Below are positions 1-9,339 of a stretch of 64,000 nucleotides of DNA, piece after piece (position 1 is the stretch's first letter; each line of letters starts with the position of its first letter). The position numbers and the translations under genes were made by a program. The notes under the pieces are model-generated. The model was given only the letters and a program-made list of their open reading frames with translations. It did not search any database and had not been told where the DNA came from. This DNA is from Limnephilus marmoratus (Eukaryota; Arthropoda; Insecta; Trichoptera; Limnephilidae), in the NCBI GenBank assembly GCA_917880885.1, contig OU862919.1, positions 17,192,001 to 17,256,000 on the forward strand, given 5' to 3'.

Positions 1-1219
1 AACATTTTCGCGATTGGTGGCCGTCGGACTGGACTCGAGACACCAAACAGATGTAGTGTATACGGATTTTGCCAAGGCTTTTGATCGAGTTGATCATGAT
101 ATTTTACTACTTAAAATGTACAAACTTGGTTTCGATCAACAAACGCTTATATTCTTCGCGTCCTATTTAAAAGCCAGAAGTCAATATGTAATAATAAATG
201 GACATGAATCTAAACAATTCCCGGCGTTATCAGGTATTCCCCAAGGTTCAAACCTTGGTCCCTTGCTGTTCCTTATACTTATAGATGACATCCAGGTTTG
301 TGTAAAATATTGCAAATGTCTTCTATTTGCAGATGACCTCAAACTTTTGATGGAAATAATTTGTTACTATGACTGCTTAAAAATGCAATCTGACCTTGAT
401 GCTATTGCAGAATGGTCAGTAAAGAACAAATTAGAATTCAATATAAAAAAATGTGTAACTATGACATATACCCGCTCCGAGAAGCCCATAGTTTTTGAAT
501 ACAACATTAAAGGGCAAACATTATGCCGAGTCAACAGCTTTAAAGATCTCGGTATCGTCTTTGATCCCAAACTGACATTCTCGGATCATATATCACGGCT
601 CACTCCAGCTTGCTACAAACTCCTGGGTTTCATCATCAGAATATGTAAGCAATTTGATGACCCAGATGCAATGATAGCCATGTTTGATGGAGTCATAAGA
701 AGTAAGCTGGAGTATGCCAGTGGTGTGTGGACTCCGCACCAAGCGAAATATATTAATATGCTAGAACAAATTCAAAAAAAATTCCTTAGGTATGTCTATA
801 TGCGGATGCATGGAACGTACCCGAGATTCATGCACCATATGGAATTACTTGAGGCAACAAATAGATTTAGCTTGGAAACTAGACGTCATGCAAATCTTGC
901 AATTCTTAGTTTTAACATAATCCATAACCGTATTGACAGCCCATTCCTCTTGGAATGTTATGGCTTATACGTGCCTGAAAATTTCAGCCGTAGTCGTCGA
1001 CACGACTTGTTCAAAATACCATACGGCAGAACAGATGTTCTAGCACAGCATAGCATGACAAGAGGAATGGTGCTGATGAACGAAATATCGGAAACACTAG
1101 ATATATATAACTCTTCTTTAGATAGCCTTAAGATTTTTTTGTATAATAATCATCTTTCTAGGTGTTAAGACTGTCAAAATGAGATAATTGTACAGTAATT
1201 GGATAAAAATCTGTTGTAC

Positions 1220-1266
<47 letters not shown>
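1..1266 (+). mobile_element. Non-LTR retrotransposon (Jockey/CR1 group), 3' part
   Basis: The 3' portion of a LINE runs in from the left window edge. It comprises the RT coding region, a short 3' UTR (1169-1225) and a pure poly(A) tract of about 41 A at 1226-1266. No AATAAA is evident in the short UTR. The element abuts the end of a hAT-like MITE and probably inserted into it. The 5' end and left TSD lie outside the window. Confidence 0.9.
2..1168 (+). CDS. Reverse transcriptase C-terminal part of a LINE (partial at window edge)
   Basis: The frame is open to the window edge, so no true start is visible. The translation shows RT motif A (DFAKAFDRVDH), motif B (SGIPQGSNLGP) and the catalytic motif C FADDLKLL near codon 108. 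The 'thumb' and C-terminal LINE region follows, with LGFIIRICKQF, SKLEYASGVWTP and IQKKFLRY. It ends at TAA 1166-1168. This is the polymerase that copies the element's RNA at a nicked chromosomal site (family knowledge). The endonuclease domain would lie to the left. No frameshift is seen, so the visible half looks recent. Closest relatives within the window are the minus-strand RT pieces at 56.8-59.2 kb and 61.9-62.7 kb, which share the FADDLKLL and LGFI...LEYAS blocks. Clade within the Jockey/CR1 superfamily is not resolved. Confidence 0.9.
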   Translation, partial: TFSRLVAVGLDSRHQTDVVYTDFAKAFDRVDHDILLLKMYKLGFDQQTLIFFASYLKARSQYVIINGHESKQFPALSGIPQGSNLGPLLFLILIDDIQVCVKYCKCLLFADDLKLLMEIICYYDCLKMQSDLDAIAEWSVKNKLEFNIKKCVTMTYTRSEKPIVFEYNIKGQTLCRVNSFKDLGIVFDPKLTFSDHISRLTPACYKLLGFIIRICKQFDDPDAMIAMFDGVIRSKLEYASGVWTPHQAKYINMLEQIQKKFLRYVYMRMHGTYPRFMHHMELLEATNRFSLETRRHANLAILSFNIIHNRIDSPFLLECYGLYVPENFSRSRRHDLFKIPYGRTDVLAQHSMTRGMVLMNEISETLDIYNSSLDSLKIFLYNNHLSRC

Positions 1267-1269
<3 letters not shown>

Positions 1270-1402
1270 TTAAAATACTGTATTTTGTATTTCAAATACA
1301 CGACTTGAAAGTATTTTGTATTTCGTATTTAAAATACATGCGAAAAAGTATTTTGTAATTTGTATTTTAATTACAGTAATGCATGTATTTTGCCCAGCCC
1401 TG
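1267..1402 (+). mobile_element. hAT-like MITE, right half
   Basis: The stretch is rich in GTATTTTG/AAAATAC repeats and ends in TTTTGCCCAGCCCTG. On the minus strand that is CAGGGCTGGGCAAAATAC, the kind of terminus seen on non-autonomous hAT elements. The following 8 bases (CCTCTATG, 1403-1410) would be one TSD. The other half lies left of the window because the poly(A) LINE interrupts it. The hAT assignment is family knowledge. Confidence 0.5.
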
Positions 1403-1411
1403 CCTCTATGG

Positions 1412-1472
1412 CAAAGGTGTTGGTTATCCAATAATGGTTCTCGGGGCGGCGGTACACATATCCGCCTCCCAG
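1412..1472 (+). repeat. Dispersed repeat fragment (GGTGTTGGTT...GCCTCCC family)
   Basis: The segment from AAAGGTGTTGGTT to CCGCCTCCC recurs with few changes inside both hAT-like copies (16887-16940 and 57211-57270) and inverted at 25301-25365. Four occurrences in one window show it is a genomic repeat module. Confidence 0.65.
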
Positions 1473-2269
1473 ATGAATATTACCACCTAATCTAAACAAG
1501 TTAGCAATTAAAACCGAAAACCCAATTTAAGACTATTTATACAATGTAGACTTAACCACCTGTACAATGTTGGAGTTCATTTTTACAAATTCCTTCAACC
1601 AATTAAACAATAATGATTGTCTCTTTCTGATATATTTTTATTTCACACGACAAACAGAGACGGGTATAATTGGAGTGATGTTTCTAAAAATGGTAAATTC
1701 AATATTTTACCGGAAATGTCCCAGACGAAATCATCTAGTACCGGCACGCAAATATTTAAGCATTGTAAAAAGATCATATAAAATGCAAAGTGTAAGCGAA
1801 CGGGATGTAGTCCTTTCCATTAATAACTTAGAAATTGCTTATTATTGCTTGAATTGTCAAGTTACGCCAACGCCCATTTTCAACTTAAGTAAAGTAAAAA
1901 AGTAAAAGCGATATTAAGGAAGCTAGCGTGATTCAATTATTATGACACTTCCCTTTTTATTAAAATGCAACTATTACCGATCCGCTACCAGTCCGTGGAA
2001 TCTTCAGTTTGTAGGAACGGGGTAAAGCTATGCGATGCGTGGCGGAGGGGGGGGGGGGGGGAGTGCTACAGATACTTTGCCGGAATTTGATAGAAATTAT
2101 TTTATATTAAAAAAACTAGCAATGCAATGTACATTTTTAAAAACAGATCGATAACCAAATAGTTTTTCTATGATTACCAAAATTATTGAGTATATGGTGT
2201 AAAAGACAACTGAGATACAGAGTAAAACTGTTCTTAGTGTAATTATATTACCCCGGTCTAAAAAACTAT
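1473..2269. other. No gene recognised; contains a 15-bp G run
   Basis: This is AT-rich sequence. A 112-codon ORF (1567-1905, +) has no recognisable domain and I do not call it a gene. A homopolymer of about 15 G sits at 2047-2061. Confidence 0.5.
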
Positions 2270-2700
2270 CGAAGCTAGCCGTCCATAATGGAGTGCTGGT
2301 ACCTACCCTAATGCTTCGCTGTGAGGCTCGGAACTGGTAGAGAAATGATAAAAGTAGACCGAAATGAATAATAATGATCCGCACATAATGTAAGCCTGAT
2401 GTAAGCGTAACGAGTAAGATTAAGAAAGAGACGCTTAGATTGGTTGGGCATGTAAAGCAAATGAACGAGAAAAATAGTGTAAGGAGAATATATGATGACC
2501 CAAATGTGAATGCTAGAAGAAGTCGGGGACGCCCAAAGAAGACATGGCACGACCAAGTGAATCAGATACTTGAGTCGAGCTATTTCAAGAGCCAGAATAA
2601 TAAAAGAGCATGTATGAGACGAAGTATGCATGTGAACGAGGCAAGGAGTGTGTGCAAAGATCGAGTTGTTTGGCGGTCCGTCTCTATTTGTAAATTGTAA
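2270..2700 (+). pseudogene. RTE-type LINE 3' fragment with internal deletion
   Basis: The translation matches the C-terminal region of the better preserved copy at 59587-60095. First comes the block encoding HNGVLVPTLM (2283 onward). After a deletion of several tens of bases relative to that copy comes the block with RLVGHVKQM, GRPKKTWHDQVNQIL and VCKDRVVWRSV. The normal terminus (SAYPCGETA) is lost and replaced by other sequence after VWRSV. In RTE-like elements this region lies downstream of the RT domain and precedes a microsatellite 3' tail. It is dead, with frame disruptions and truncation at both ends. Confidence 0.75.
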
Positions 2701-2709
2701 AATATGATA
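2669..2709 (+). repeat. 41-bp direct repeat, copy 1
   Basis: A 41-bp segment (TTTGGCGGTCCG ... AATATGATA) is identical to 3394-3434. It consists of the end of an RTE coding region plus a unique tail. Copy 2 directly abuts the LINE inserted at 3435. Confidence 0.85.
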
Positions 2710-2951
2710 TCAACTAAGTATAATAATAATTTAATAATGAGCAAAATTAAGAAAGGGACCCTCAGATGGTTTAGAGATGGGCACGTAGAGCGAATGAGCG
2801 AAGAAAGTAGTGTAAAAAGAATATATGATGCAAATGTGAATGGTAGAAGAAGTCGGGGACGCCCGAGGAAGACATGGCACGATCAAGTGAATCAGATACT
2901 TGAGACGGGCCATGTCAAAAGTCAGAATAATAGAAGAGTATGTATGAGACG
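2710..2951 (+). pseudogene. RTE-type LINE 3' fragment
   Basis: It encodes the C-terminal block SKIKKGTLRWF...GRRSRGRPRKTWHDQVNQIL...NNRRVCMRR in one frame, with a small insertion after LRWF (RDG in place of GH). The first 63 bases (2710-2772) are nearly identical to 7272-7334, beyond the inserted LINE. So 2669-2772 and 3394-3434 plus 7266-7334 are two copies of one sequence. It stops abruptly at 2951, where an antisense RTE 3' end begins. Confidence 0.75.
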
Positions 2952-3157
2952 ACCATCACGCCGTTTCCCCGCAGGGGTAGGCAGAGAGGAAGGACCGCCA
3001 AACAACTCGGTCTTGGCACACACTCTTTGCCTCACTCACATTCATACATCGTCTCATACATTCTCTTCTATTATTCTGACTTTTGACATGACCCGACTCA
3101 AGTATCTGATTCACTTGATCGTGCCATGTCTTCCTCGGGCGTCCCCGACTTCTTCTA
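2952..3157 (-). pseudogene. RTE-type LINE 3' terminus, antisense
   Basis: Reading the minus strand from 3157 gives RRSRGRPRKTWHDQVNQIL..., then VCQDRVVWRS and the terminal SAYPCGETA followed by the stop at the ATCACGCCG end. The segment shares about 105 bp with 2847-2951 in opposite orientation, forming an inverted repeat with a spacer of about 97 bp. The usual (CTAA)n tail is missing at the junction with the sense fragment. Confidence 0.8.
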
Positions 3158-3393
3158 AGAGTATTATAATTGCTCTTGAAAAGAGAAACTTCTTCGCGGC
3201 CTATTTCATACAAAATTTAGTTCTGGATTTACGGTTAAGATACCAAATTATTTCATTACAGAACTTCCTCTTCTTCCTTTCCCTAAAAAAAACCCTCCAC
3301 ACAGCATCCCCAAAGATGACAAAGACACTGAGGGATTTATTATCAGGTGTGGTGCTAATGCGAGAAAAAATACATTTTAACCAATTAATATTA
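3158..3393 (+). repeat. Non-coding segment with a dispersed-repeat module
   Basis: Bases 3262-3345 carry the module ACCCTCCACACAGCATCCCC with its upstream CTTCCTCTTCTTCC stretch. The same module occurs at 19980-20010 and 25480-25545. Nothing else is recognised. Confidence 0.55.
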
Positions 3394-3434
3394 TTTGGCG
3401 GTCCGTCTCTATTTGTAAATTGTAAAATATGATA
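3394..3434 (+). repeat. 41-bp direct repeat, copy 2, ending in the LINE TSD
   Basis: Identical to 2669-2709. Its last six bases ATGATA (3429-3434) recur just after the poly(A) tail of the inserted LINE at 7266-7271. Confidence 0.85.
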
Positions 3435-3480
3435 ACATCAAAACCATTACAACCTACTATGCTTTATACAAACATTAAAA

Positions 3481-6400
3481 ATGGTAGATATAACTGATCA
3501 ATTGGACAATTTGTTCATAATTCCATGTACAGAGACAAACAGTCCTCTCGAAGTTCAAAAAATATTAACTCAACCTGCCCTAAAAATTTTCTCAATAAAT
3601 GTCAGAAGCATAAACCGTAATTTCAACGAACTATTGTTAGTTCTCACAGATCTGAATTCAGACTTTGACATAATCATTTTAACTGAATGCTGGATCAATG
3701 AAAACTACATTCCAAAAAACATAACAAACTACACCCACTACAACACACAGAATAACCTAACACAGAACGAAGGAGTTATCGTATTCATCAAAAATCATAT
3801 ATCTCACTCAGTGAACGAAATCATAATCAACGACTCAAATTGTCTCAAAATTCAAATAGAAAACCATGTAACCATATTTTCTATATATCGATCACCAAGC
3901 ACATCTAACATAACCCCATTTCTAAATTCACTTAATCAATCTCTATCATGTGTGAAAAATTGTGATAATATCCTTATTATCGGTGATCTCAATATAAATA
4001 TAATTAATTCCACACATCCTCAAGTCAATGAATATATAAACCTACTAACACTACAAGGTTTCGTCCCAGCCATTACAGCACCCACCAGGATATCTGGCTC
4101 GTCTGTGAGTTGCATTGATCATGTATTTTCAAAATGTAAATTAAAAACCAGATCTCTTGTATACCAATGCACTGTCACAGACCACTACGCTACCATAACA
4201 GCTCTGTCTCATAAAATACATAAACCACCGCAACACGTAATCACGCAAAAGAAAATATCTTACAATACACTTTTTGACTTGGTCTCTCAAGAAAATTGGT
4301 TAAATGTTTACAAACAGATTGATCCCAGTCTGGCCTGCAAATCTCTTGTTGACACACTACATATCCATCTAACCAACGCAACATCAGACACAACTCATAA
4401 ACCTAAACACCATGATTCTAAACTTAAGCCTTGGATAACTGTTGGTATCCTACACTCTATTCGTAAGCGCGATAAACTACACGCACTCTGTAAAAAAAAT
4501 CCCAACGACCATGATTCTCACCTGTTTTACAAGAAATACAGAAATGTGTGCAAAAAAATTACTTTAAAGGCCAGAGAAGATTACTACAAAAAACAAATAA
4601 ATAACGCAGAGAATGACAAGAAAAAAATATGGAATATCATTAAAGACATATCTTACACTAAAGTAACGACAACACCCATAAACAAGATTAACGTTGATGG
4701 TCATTTACTAACAAACACAGGTAATGAATCTGAAAAAATCGCAGATCATCTCAATGAGTTTTTCACCACAATTGGTTCTAACCTTTCCAATCATATTCTG
4801 ACAAGAAATAGTGTTTCGGAGCATGAACTCGCAAACGAAATATCCCTGACTCACCTGAGATATAGTCCTGTCCTTTTCACCCCCACTACAGAATTAGAAA
4901 TTATAGAAATCATATCAACTTTAAAAAATACTCACTCAACAGGAATAGATGAAATCTCTACTAAACTTACAAAACATTTAAAAATATTTATAGCCAAGCC
5001 TCTAGAGCATATTATAAACCTTAGCCTCCAATCCGGTATATTCCCAAACTCCCTTAAACATGCCTCAATCATCCCTATTTACAAATCAGGTGACAGATCT
5101 TCCGTAAATAGTTACAGGCCAATATCTCTACTGAGCACAATCTCCAAAATCATTGAAAATGTAGTAAAACTAAAACTGGTTAAGTTCCTTGAGAAAAATA
5201 AAATCCTTTCAAATAACCAGTATGGCTTTCGCAAAAACCGTAGTACTGATGATGCAATTGCAACCTTCACCAAACTGATATCCGATAACCTTGATAAGGG
5301 TAATAAACCTCTTGCTGTCTTTTTAGACTTATCTAAAGCCTTTGATACTATTTCACATCACATTCTCCTAAAAAAACTGCAACAGATTGGGATAGAAGGT
5401 ACTGCCCTAAAATGGTTTAAAAGCTATCTTACACAAAGATCGCAAACAACTGTCCTTCACGCAAATCGAGCATATAGAAGTAAATGTCTATCTATCTCCT
5501 ACGGTGTGCCCCAGGGAAGTGTTCTAGGTCCGCTCCTATTTCTCATATATATGAACTCCCTATTGAAACTGGACATTGATGGTAATATAATATCTTTCGC
5601 CGATGACACGGTTATCATATTCACCAGCAAAACATGGAATACATCAATAGAAAAGGCAAATTATGGTCTTAACAAAATTAAAAAATGGCTAGACTCCAAC
5701 CTCCTCACCCTAAATGTACAAAAAACACAATACATACACTTTTCAATCCGTAAATTCACACTCCCAGAAAACCTTCCTAAATTAATCATTCACACTTGCT
5801 CACAAAATCTAGACACATCTCCACAAACACCCAATAATAGCTGCTCATGCCCAAATCTTAAACCATCAAATGAAATAAAATACCTAGGTGTCATAATAGA
5901 TAACCAATTACGCTGGGAGGCCCATATTAACTCCATAACTAAGAGGCTCCGTAAGTTATGCCATATTTTTTATTCTCTACGATCAATCCTTGATATAAAC
6001 ACTCTAAGAACTGTATATTTTGCTCTATTTCAATCGATAGCAACGTATGGCATTATAGGATGGGGAGGTTGTGCAGCATCCATCCTCTACCCTCTAGTGA
6101 CCGTACAAAAACTTTTGCTAAGGGTCATCTTCAAATGTTCCCCCTCTCATCCATCAGAGCCACTTTTCAAGAAACTCACAGTCCTTGACATTCGCCAACT
6201 ATATATCAAGATAGCTCTTATCCATATCTGGAAAAATGGATTGATAAACTCTACGCAAACGGACATACATACACGCTACTCAAAGCGTGGAAAATGCATA
6301 ATTCCTGTAACAAAAACCACTTTTTCACAAAGGCAATACTCATACATCGCACCTAAAATATTCAACACGTTAAATAACGACATCAAAACATCAAAAACAC

Positions 6401-6489
6401 TTACTCACTTTGCAACCGGTGTGCATAAATGGATATCTGAAAAGGGGCGAAATTTCTTTAAGGAACATATGAACCTATACCACCAGTAA
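3481..6489 (+). CDS. LINE ORF2: AP-type endonuclease plus reverse transcriptase, intact
   Basis: A 1002-residue polyprotein. Residues about 33-240 form an apurinic-endonuclease-like domain with the expected catalytic landmarks: SINVRS (Asn40), LTECW (Glu69), GDLNIN (Asp169, Asn171), CIDHVF (Asp213) and the terminal TDHYAT (Asp234/His235). It nicks target DNA to prime reverse transcription. The RT domain has IIPIYKSGDRSSVNSYRPISLL, FLDLSKAFD (Asp616), YGVPQGSVLGPLLF and SFADDTVI (Asp708/Asp709). The C-terminal part has EIKYLGVIIDNQLRW and a Trp-rich thumb-like region. All catalytic residues are present and no stop interrupts the frame. ATG 3481 is chosen because it is the first in the frame and lies 46 bp from the element start. 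Its closest relative here is the broken minus-strand element at 10515-13508. Confidence 0.95.
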   Translation: MVDITDQLDNLFIIPCTETNSPLEVQKILTQPALKIFSINVRSINRNFNELLLVLTDLNSDFDIIILTECWINENYIPKNITNYTHYNTQNNLTQNEGVIVFIKNHISHSVNEIIINDSNCLKIQIENHVTIFSIYRSPSTSNITPFLNSLNQSLSCVKNCDNILIIGDLNINIINSTHPQVNEYINLLTLQGFVPAITAPTRISGSSVSCIDHVFSKCKLKTRSLVYQCTVTDHYATITALSHKIHKPPQHVITQKKISYNTLFDLVSQENWLNVYKQIDPSLACKSLVDTLHIHLTNATSDTTHKPKHHDSKLKPWITVGILHSIRKRDKLHALCKKNPNDHDSHLFYKKYRNVCKKITLKAREDYYKKQINNAENDKKKIWNIIKDISYTKVTTTPINKINVDGHLLTNTGNESEKIADHLNEFFTTIGSNLSNHILTRNSVSEHELANEISLTHLRYSPVLFTPTTELEIIEIISTLKNTHSTGIDEISTKLTKHLKIFIAKPLEHIINLSLQSGIFPNSLKHASIIPIYKSGDRSSVNSYRPISLLSTISKIIENVVKLKLVKFLEKNKILSNNQYGFRKNRSTDDAIATFTKLISDNLDKGNKPLAVFLDLSKAFDTISHHILLKKLQQIGIEGTALKWFKSYLTQRSQTTVLHANRAYRSKCLSISYGVPQGSVLGPLLFLIYMNSLLKLDIDGNIISFADDTVIIFTSKTWNTSIEKANYGLNKIKKWLDSNLLTLNVQKTQYIHFSIRKFTLPENLPKLIIHTCSQNLDTSPQTPNNSCSCPNLKPSNEIKYLGVIIDNQLRWEAHINSITKRLRKLCHIFYSLRSILDINTLRTVYFALFQSIATYGIIGWGGCAASILYPLVTVQKLLLRVIFKCSPSHPSEPLFKKLTVLDIRQLYIKIALIHIWKNGLINSTQTDIHTRYSKRGKCIIPVTKTTFSQRQYSYIAPKIFNTLNNDIKTSKTLTHFATGVHKWISEKGRNFFKEHMNLYHQ

Positions 6490-7237
6490 ATAATTTAAAC
6501 AACTTGTATATCGCAGAACAATATATTTCTCTTTCATACTCATCATTAAAAAATGTTTAACACTACTGACATGTTTCTTATACCCAAGTATTTATTACGA
6601 AAAATATTGTGAAAATAATTCCATATTTGAGTACATATTTTTAGCCTTAGCTCAAACGTGGATTTACACAAAAACTTCTGATATATATCTATATACCTAT
6701 GTTACCATAACACGCACATGCAAATCGCTCATCAAGATATAACTTATCCCTACTCTGTTACCAAATAGTACTTTCTGTGATTTTATATTGTATCTGTATT
6801 TTTTACAAACACACTTGCACTTAATGTACTTGTATTTTCATTACATTTTAATAGTATTTTAATTACACAAATGTACTTGTATTTTTTTATTTTTTTGATA
6901 CATGCTCCTTGTATTATTTTTAATTCAATAATACGTATTTTCTTTCATATACTTTTCATATTATTTTAAATTTTTCTGTTTTTCCATACTTATTTTTTAT
7001 ATTCATATATCTTAAACTTATGTAGATATTTTGCATTATTTTTAATTCCTTTATACATCATACTTGTTTTAGATGTATACATTTTTATTTTTTATTTTTA
7101 TATTATTTTGTTTTTCATTCAACTAATTTCAATTTGTATTATTATACTTTACATAAAATTGGCCACTACAACACGGGCATGTGCCTAGTGTGATGGCCAA
7201 AAAATTATCCATTTACTGTAATGTATAAACTTTACTG

Positions 7238-7243
7238 AATAAA
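7238..7243 (+). terminator. Poly(A) signal AATAAA of the LINE
   Basis: AATAAA lies 6 bases upstream of the A tail that begins at 7250, the normal arrangement for a polyadenylated LINE transcript. Confidence 0.8.
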
Positions 7244-7265
7244 GAACATAAAAAAAAAAAAAAAA

Positions 7266-7602
7266 ATGATAGCAACTAAGTATAATAATAATTTAATAAT
7301 GAGCAAAATTAAGAAAGGGACCCTCAGATGGTTTGGGCACGTAGAGCGAATGAGCGAAGAAAGTAGTGTAAAAAGAATATATGATGCAAATGTGAATGGT
7401 AGAAGAAGTCGGGGACGCCCGAGGAAGACATGGCACGATCAAGTGAATCAGATACTTGAGTCGGGCCGTGTCAAAAGTCAGAATAATAGAAGAGAATGTA
7501 TGAATGAGAGTGAGGCAAAGAGTGTGTGCCAAGACCGAGTTGTTTGGCGGTCCGTCCTCTCTGCCTACCCCTGCGGGGAAACGGCGTGATGGTTAGTTAG
7601 TT
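7266..7602 (+). pseudogene. RTE-type LINE 3' end with (TTAG)n tail
   Basis: One open frame (7266-7589) encodes the C-terminus from SKIKKGTLRWFGHVERM through GRPRKTWHDQVNQIL and CQDRVVWRSV to the terminal SAYPCGETA. A short deletion (CMRRCMNV reduced to CMN) is present. The stop is followed by GATGG and (TTAG)3, the microsatellite tail typical of RTE-like elements. Sequence upstream of 7266 is interrupted by the inserted LINE. Confidence 0.8.
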
Positions 7603-8272
7603 AGTTTCTTTTAGATCGATTTTATCCATATAGATCGGAGGTGACAACTTAAAGAAACGTACGAATCAATGAATAAAGTAAATTATGTAATATATTTCTA
7701 ATAAGTTTGTTCATAATTTTTCGAAAACACTACTAAAACTAAGATAAAATAATTATGTAGCAAATAAAAGAAACTACACCAATATGTATTTAAATAACAA
7801 ATTTTATTTATGATAATAATAAAATTAACCTTCACACAAAAAACAACAACCGTAAACACCAAATAAATAACAATATTAATTAGCAAATCATACTCCAATT
7901 TTAAAAAAACGCGCCAATAATCAAAAACGGCCGCTTGAAATAATAAATGTGTGAATAAGCAACATCCGACCTGTTCTGTTAACCTACCTTCATATGAACT
8001 ATATTGGTATGTATATGTAGCATTAAACTTGGCAACGTAGCGTGATGCGGTAAGTGTGTTCTTACAATAGATCAACCAATGCACGTTATTTTTAGATATT
8101 TTTTTTTAATAAATAAACATAATTTTTGATTACATATTATAGCTGACCATATTTTAAACAAAATTTAAAAGACAGCATGTTGGTACTTCATCTACGTAAG
8201 TATATATTACATGCGAAAGAATGAGCAACTTAAGTGGCTTCTTCTAAGATGAGCCACAAAATGTGGTATGAC

Positions 8273-8275
<3 letters not shown>
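7603..8275. other. No gene recognised; hydrophobic 128-codon minus ORF
   Basis: AT-rich sequence. A minus-strand ORF (8084-7698) encodes a Leu/Val/Ile/Phe/Tyr-rich protein with at least two membrane-like hydrophobic stretches. In AT-rich DNA such a composition arises easily and no family is recognised. Confidence 0.4.

Positions 8276-8335
<60 letters not shown>
8276..8335. repeat. (TA)n microsatellite
   Basis: About 29 uninterrupted TA dinucleotides. Confidence 0.95.
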
Positions 8336-8336
<1 letters not shown>

Positions 8337-9339
8337 CATAACTATTACCACACGATCCCAGCCACTACACTACAAATATTCGAGAATGATGAGAGTAGCA
8401 CCCGGATCCCCACACATTAGGGAATTTTTTATCGAAGCTCCCTGCGAAAAGTCTAGCGGGGGCGTAAATTAGGTTGACATCATGATAGTCAAATTCTTCG
8501 TATTTACATTTGTGTACTGTGATGTTATTTGTATTATTTCATTGTGTTCAAAATAATACCTATATTCAATATGTACTTATTTTTAAATTTATAATATTAA
8601 CGCCTTTCGGATATTACAAAATATGACAAAGTATCAAAACTACAACATGGAAACGATAGATCTAGTGAGCTTGTACCTCTCGTCCTAAAATGAGTTTTGT
8701 AACTAATCAGGATTGCTCTATCAAGAAATAAGAACATTAAAAAAATAAAACCCATTGTTCACGATAATGAAAAAAATGTTACTTTGGATTGAAAAATTAG
8801 AACGATTAATATATGTATAACTATTCTGTCTCACATTTATCAGGGCTTGAGTACACTGAAACTAGAAAAAAACTTATGATATTCCACGAATCATGTACAT
8901 ATTTTAACAAAATCATGTTCAGAAATCATATTACCGATATTGTCATTGCTTTATTCAGGTGCAGCTAAATCGTAGATAACTACCATTCGTTTTTCAGTTC
9001 GGATTAAACGCTTTGTACAGTGTTATTATTGGATAATATACTGAAAAAAAGTGCACTGAATAAAATTTAAAAAAAATACTCAGCTTGCTGTATTCATACG
9101 AGTAAGAAATTGGCAGATTTTAAACTCGAGCAGAAACCAGTTGGTAGATACCAGATAAGTTTGCCGGAGTGTCTGTGCCTGATTAAAACAAAGGACTCAG
9201 CCAAGTGACAAATGTGGGACAACCCGTCGTAACTCGAGAACAAGATGGCTGACCTATTTACGCAAATTCGTAGACAGATTTATTTTGTAATGTATCTATC
9301 AGTTTAAATTGAAAATTAAGATTCCGTTATCTTATGGAG
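8336..9339. other. No feature recognised
   Basis: AT-rich, no ORF of note, no clear repeat structure seen. Confidence 0.5.

Larger units (their letters stand above)
3435..7265 (+). mobile_element. Apparently intact LINE (Jockey/CR1 group) with TSD ATGATA
   Basis: The 3831-bp element has a 46-bp leader, one ORF of 1002 codons (3481-6489), a T-rich 3' UTR of about 760 bp, a poly(A) signal AATAAA (7238-7243) and a tail of about 16 A (7250-7265). TSDs ATGATA lie at 3429-3434 and 7266-7271. The host sequence continues beyond the insertion, as shown by its second copy at 2701-2772. No ORF1 (gag-like) is present. Either the family has a single ORF or this copy is 5'-truncated just ahead of ORF2. 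Confidence 0.9.

Noticed and set aside
1567..1905. 112-codon plus ORF as a host gene
   Set aside because: No motif, no splice or promoter context, and AT-rich composition typical of chance ORFs.
7698..8084. 128-codon hydrophobic minus ORF as a membrane protein gene
   Set aside because: Hydrophobic residues follow from AT-rich codons. No family similarity is recognised and no supporting signals are seen.
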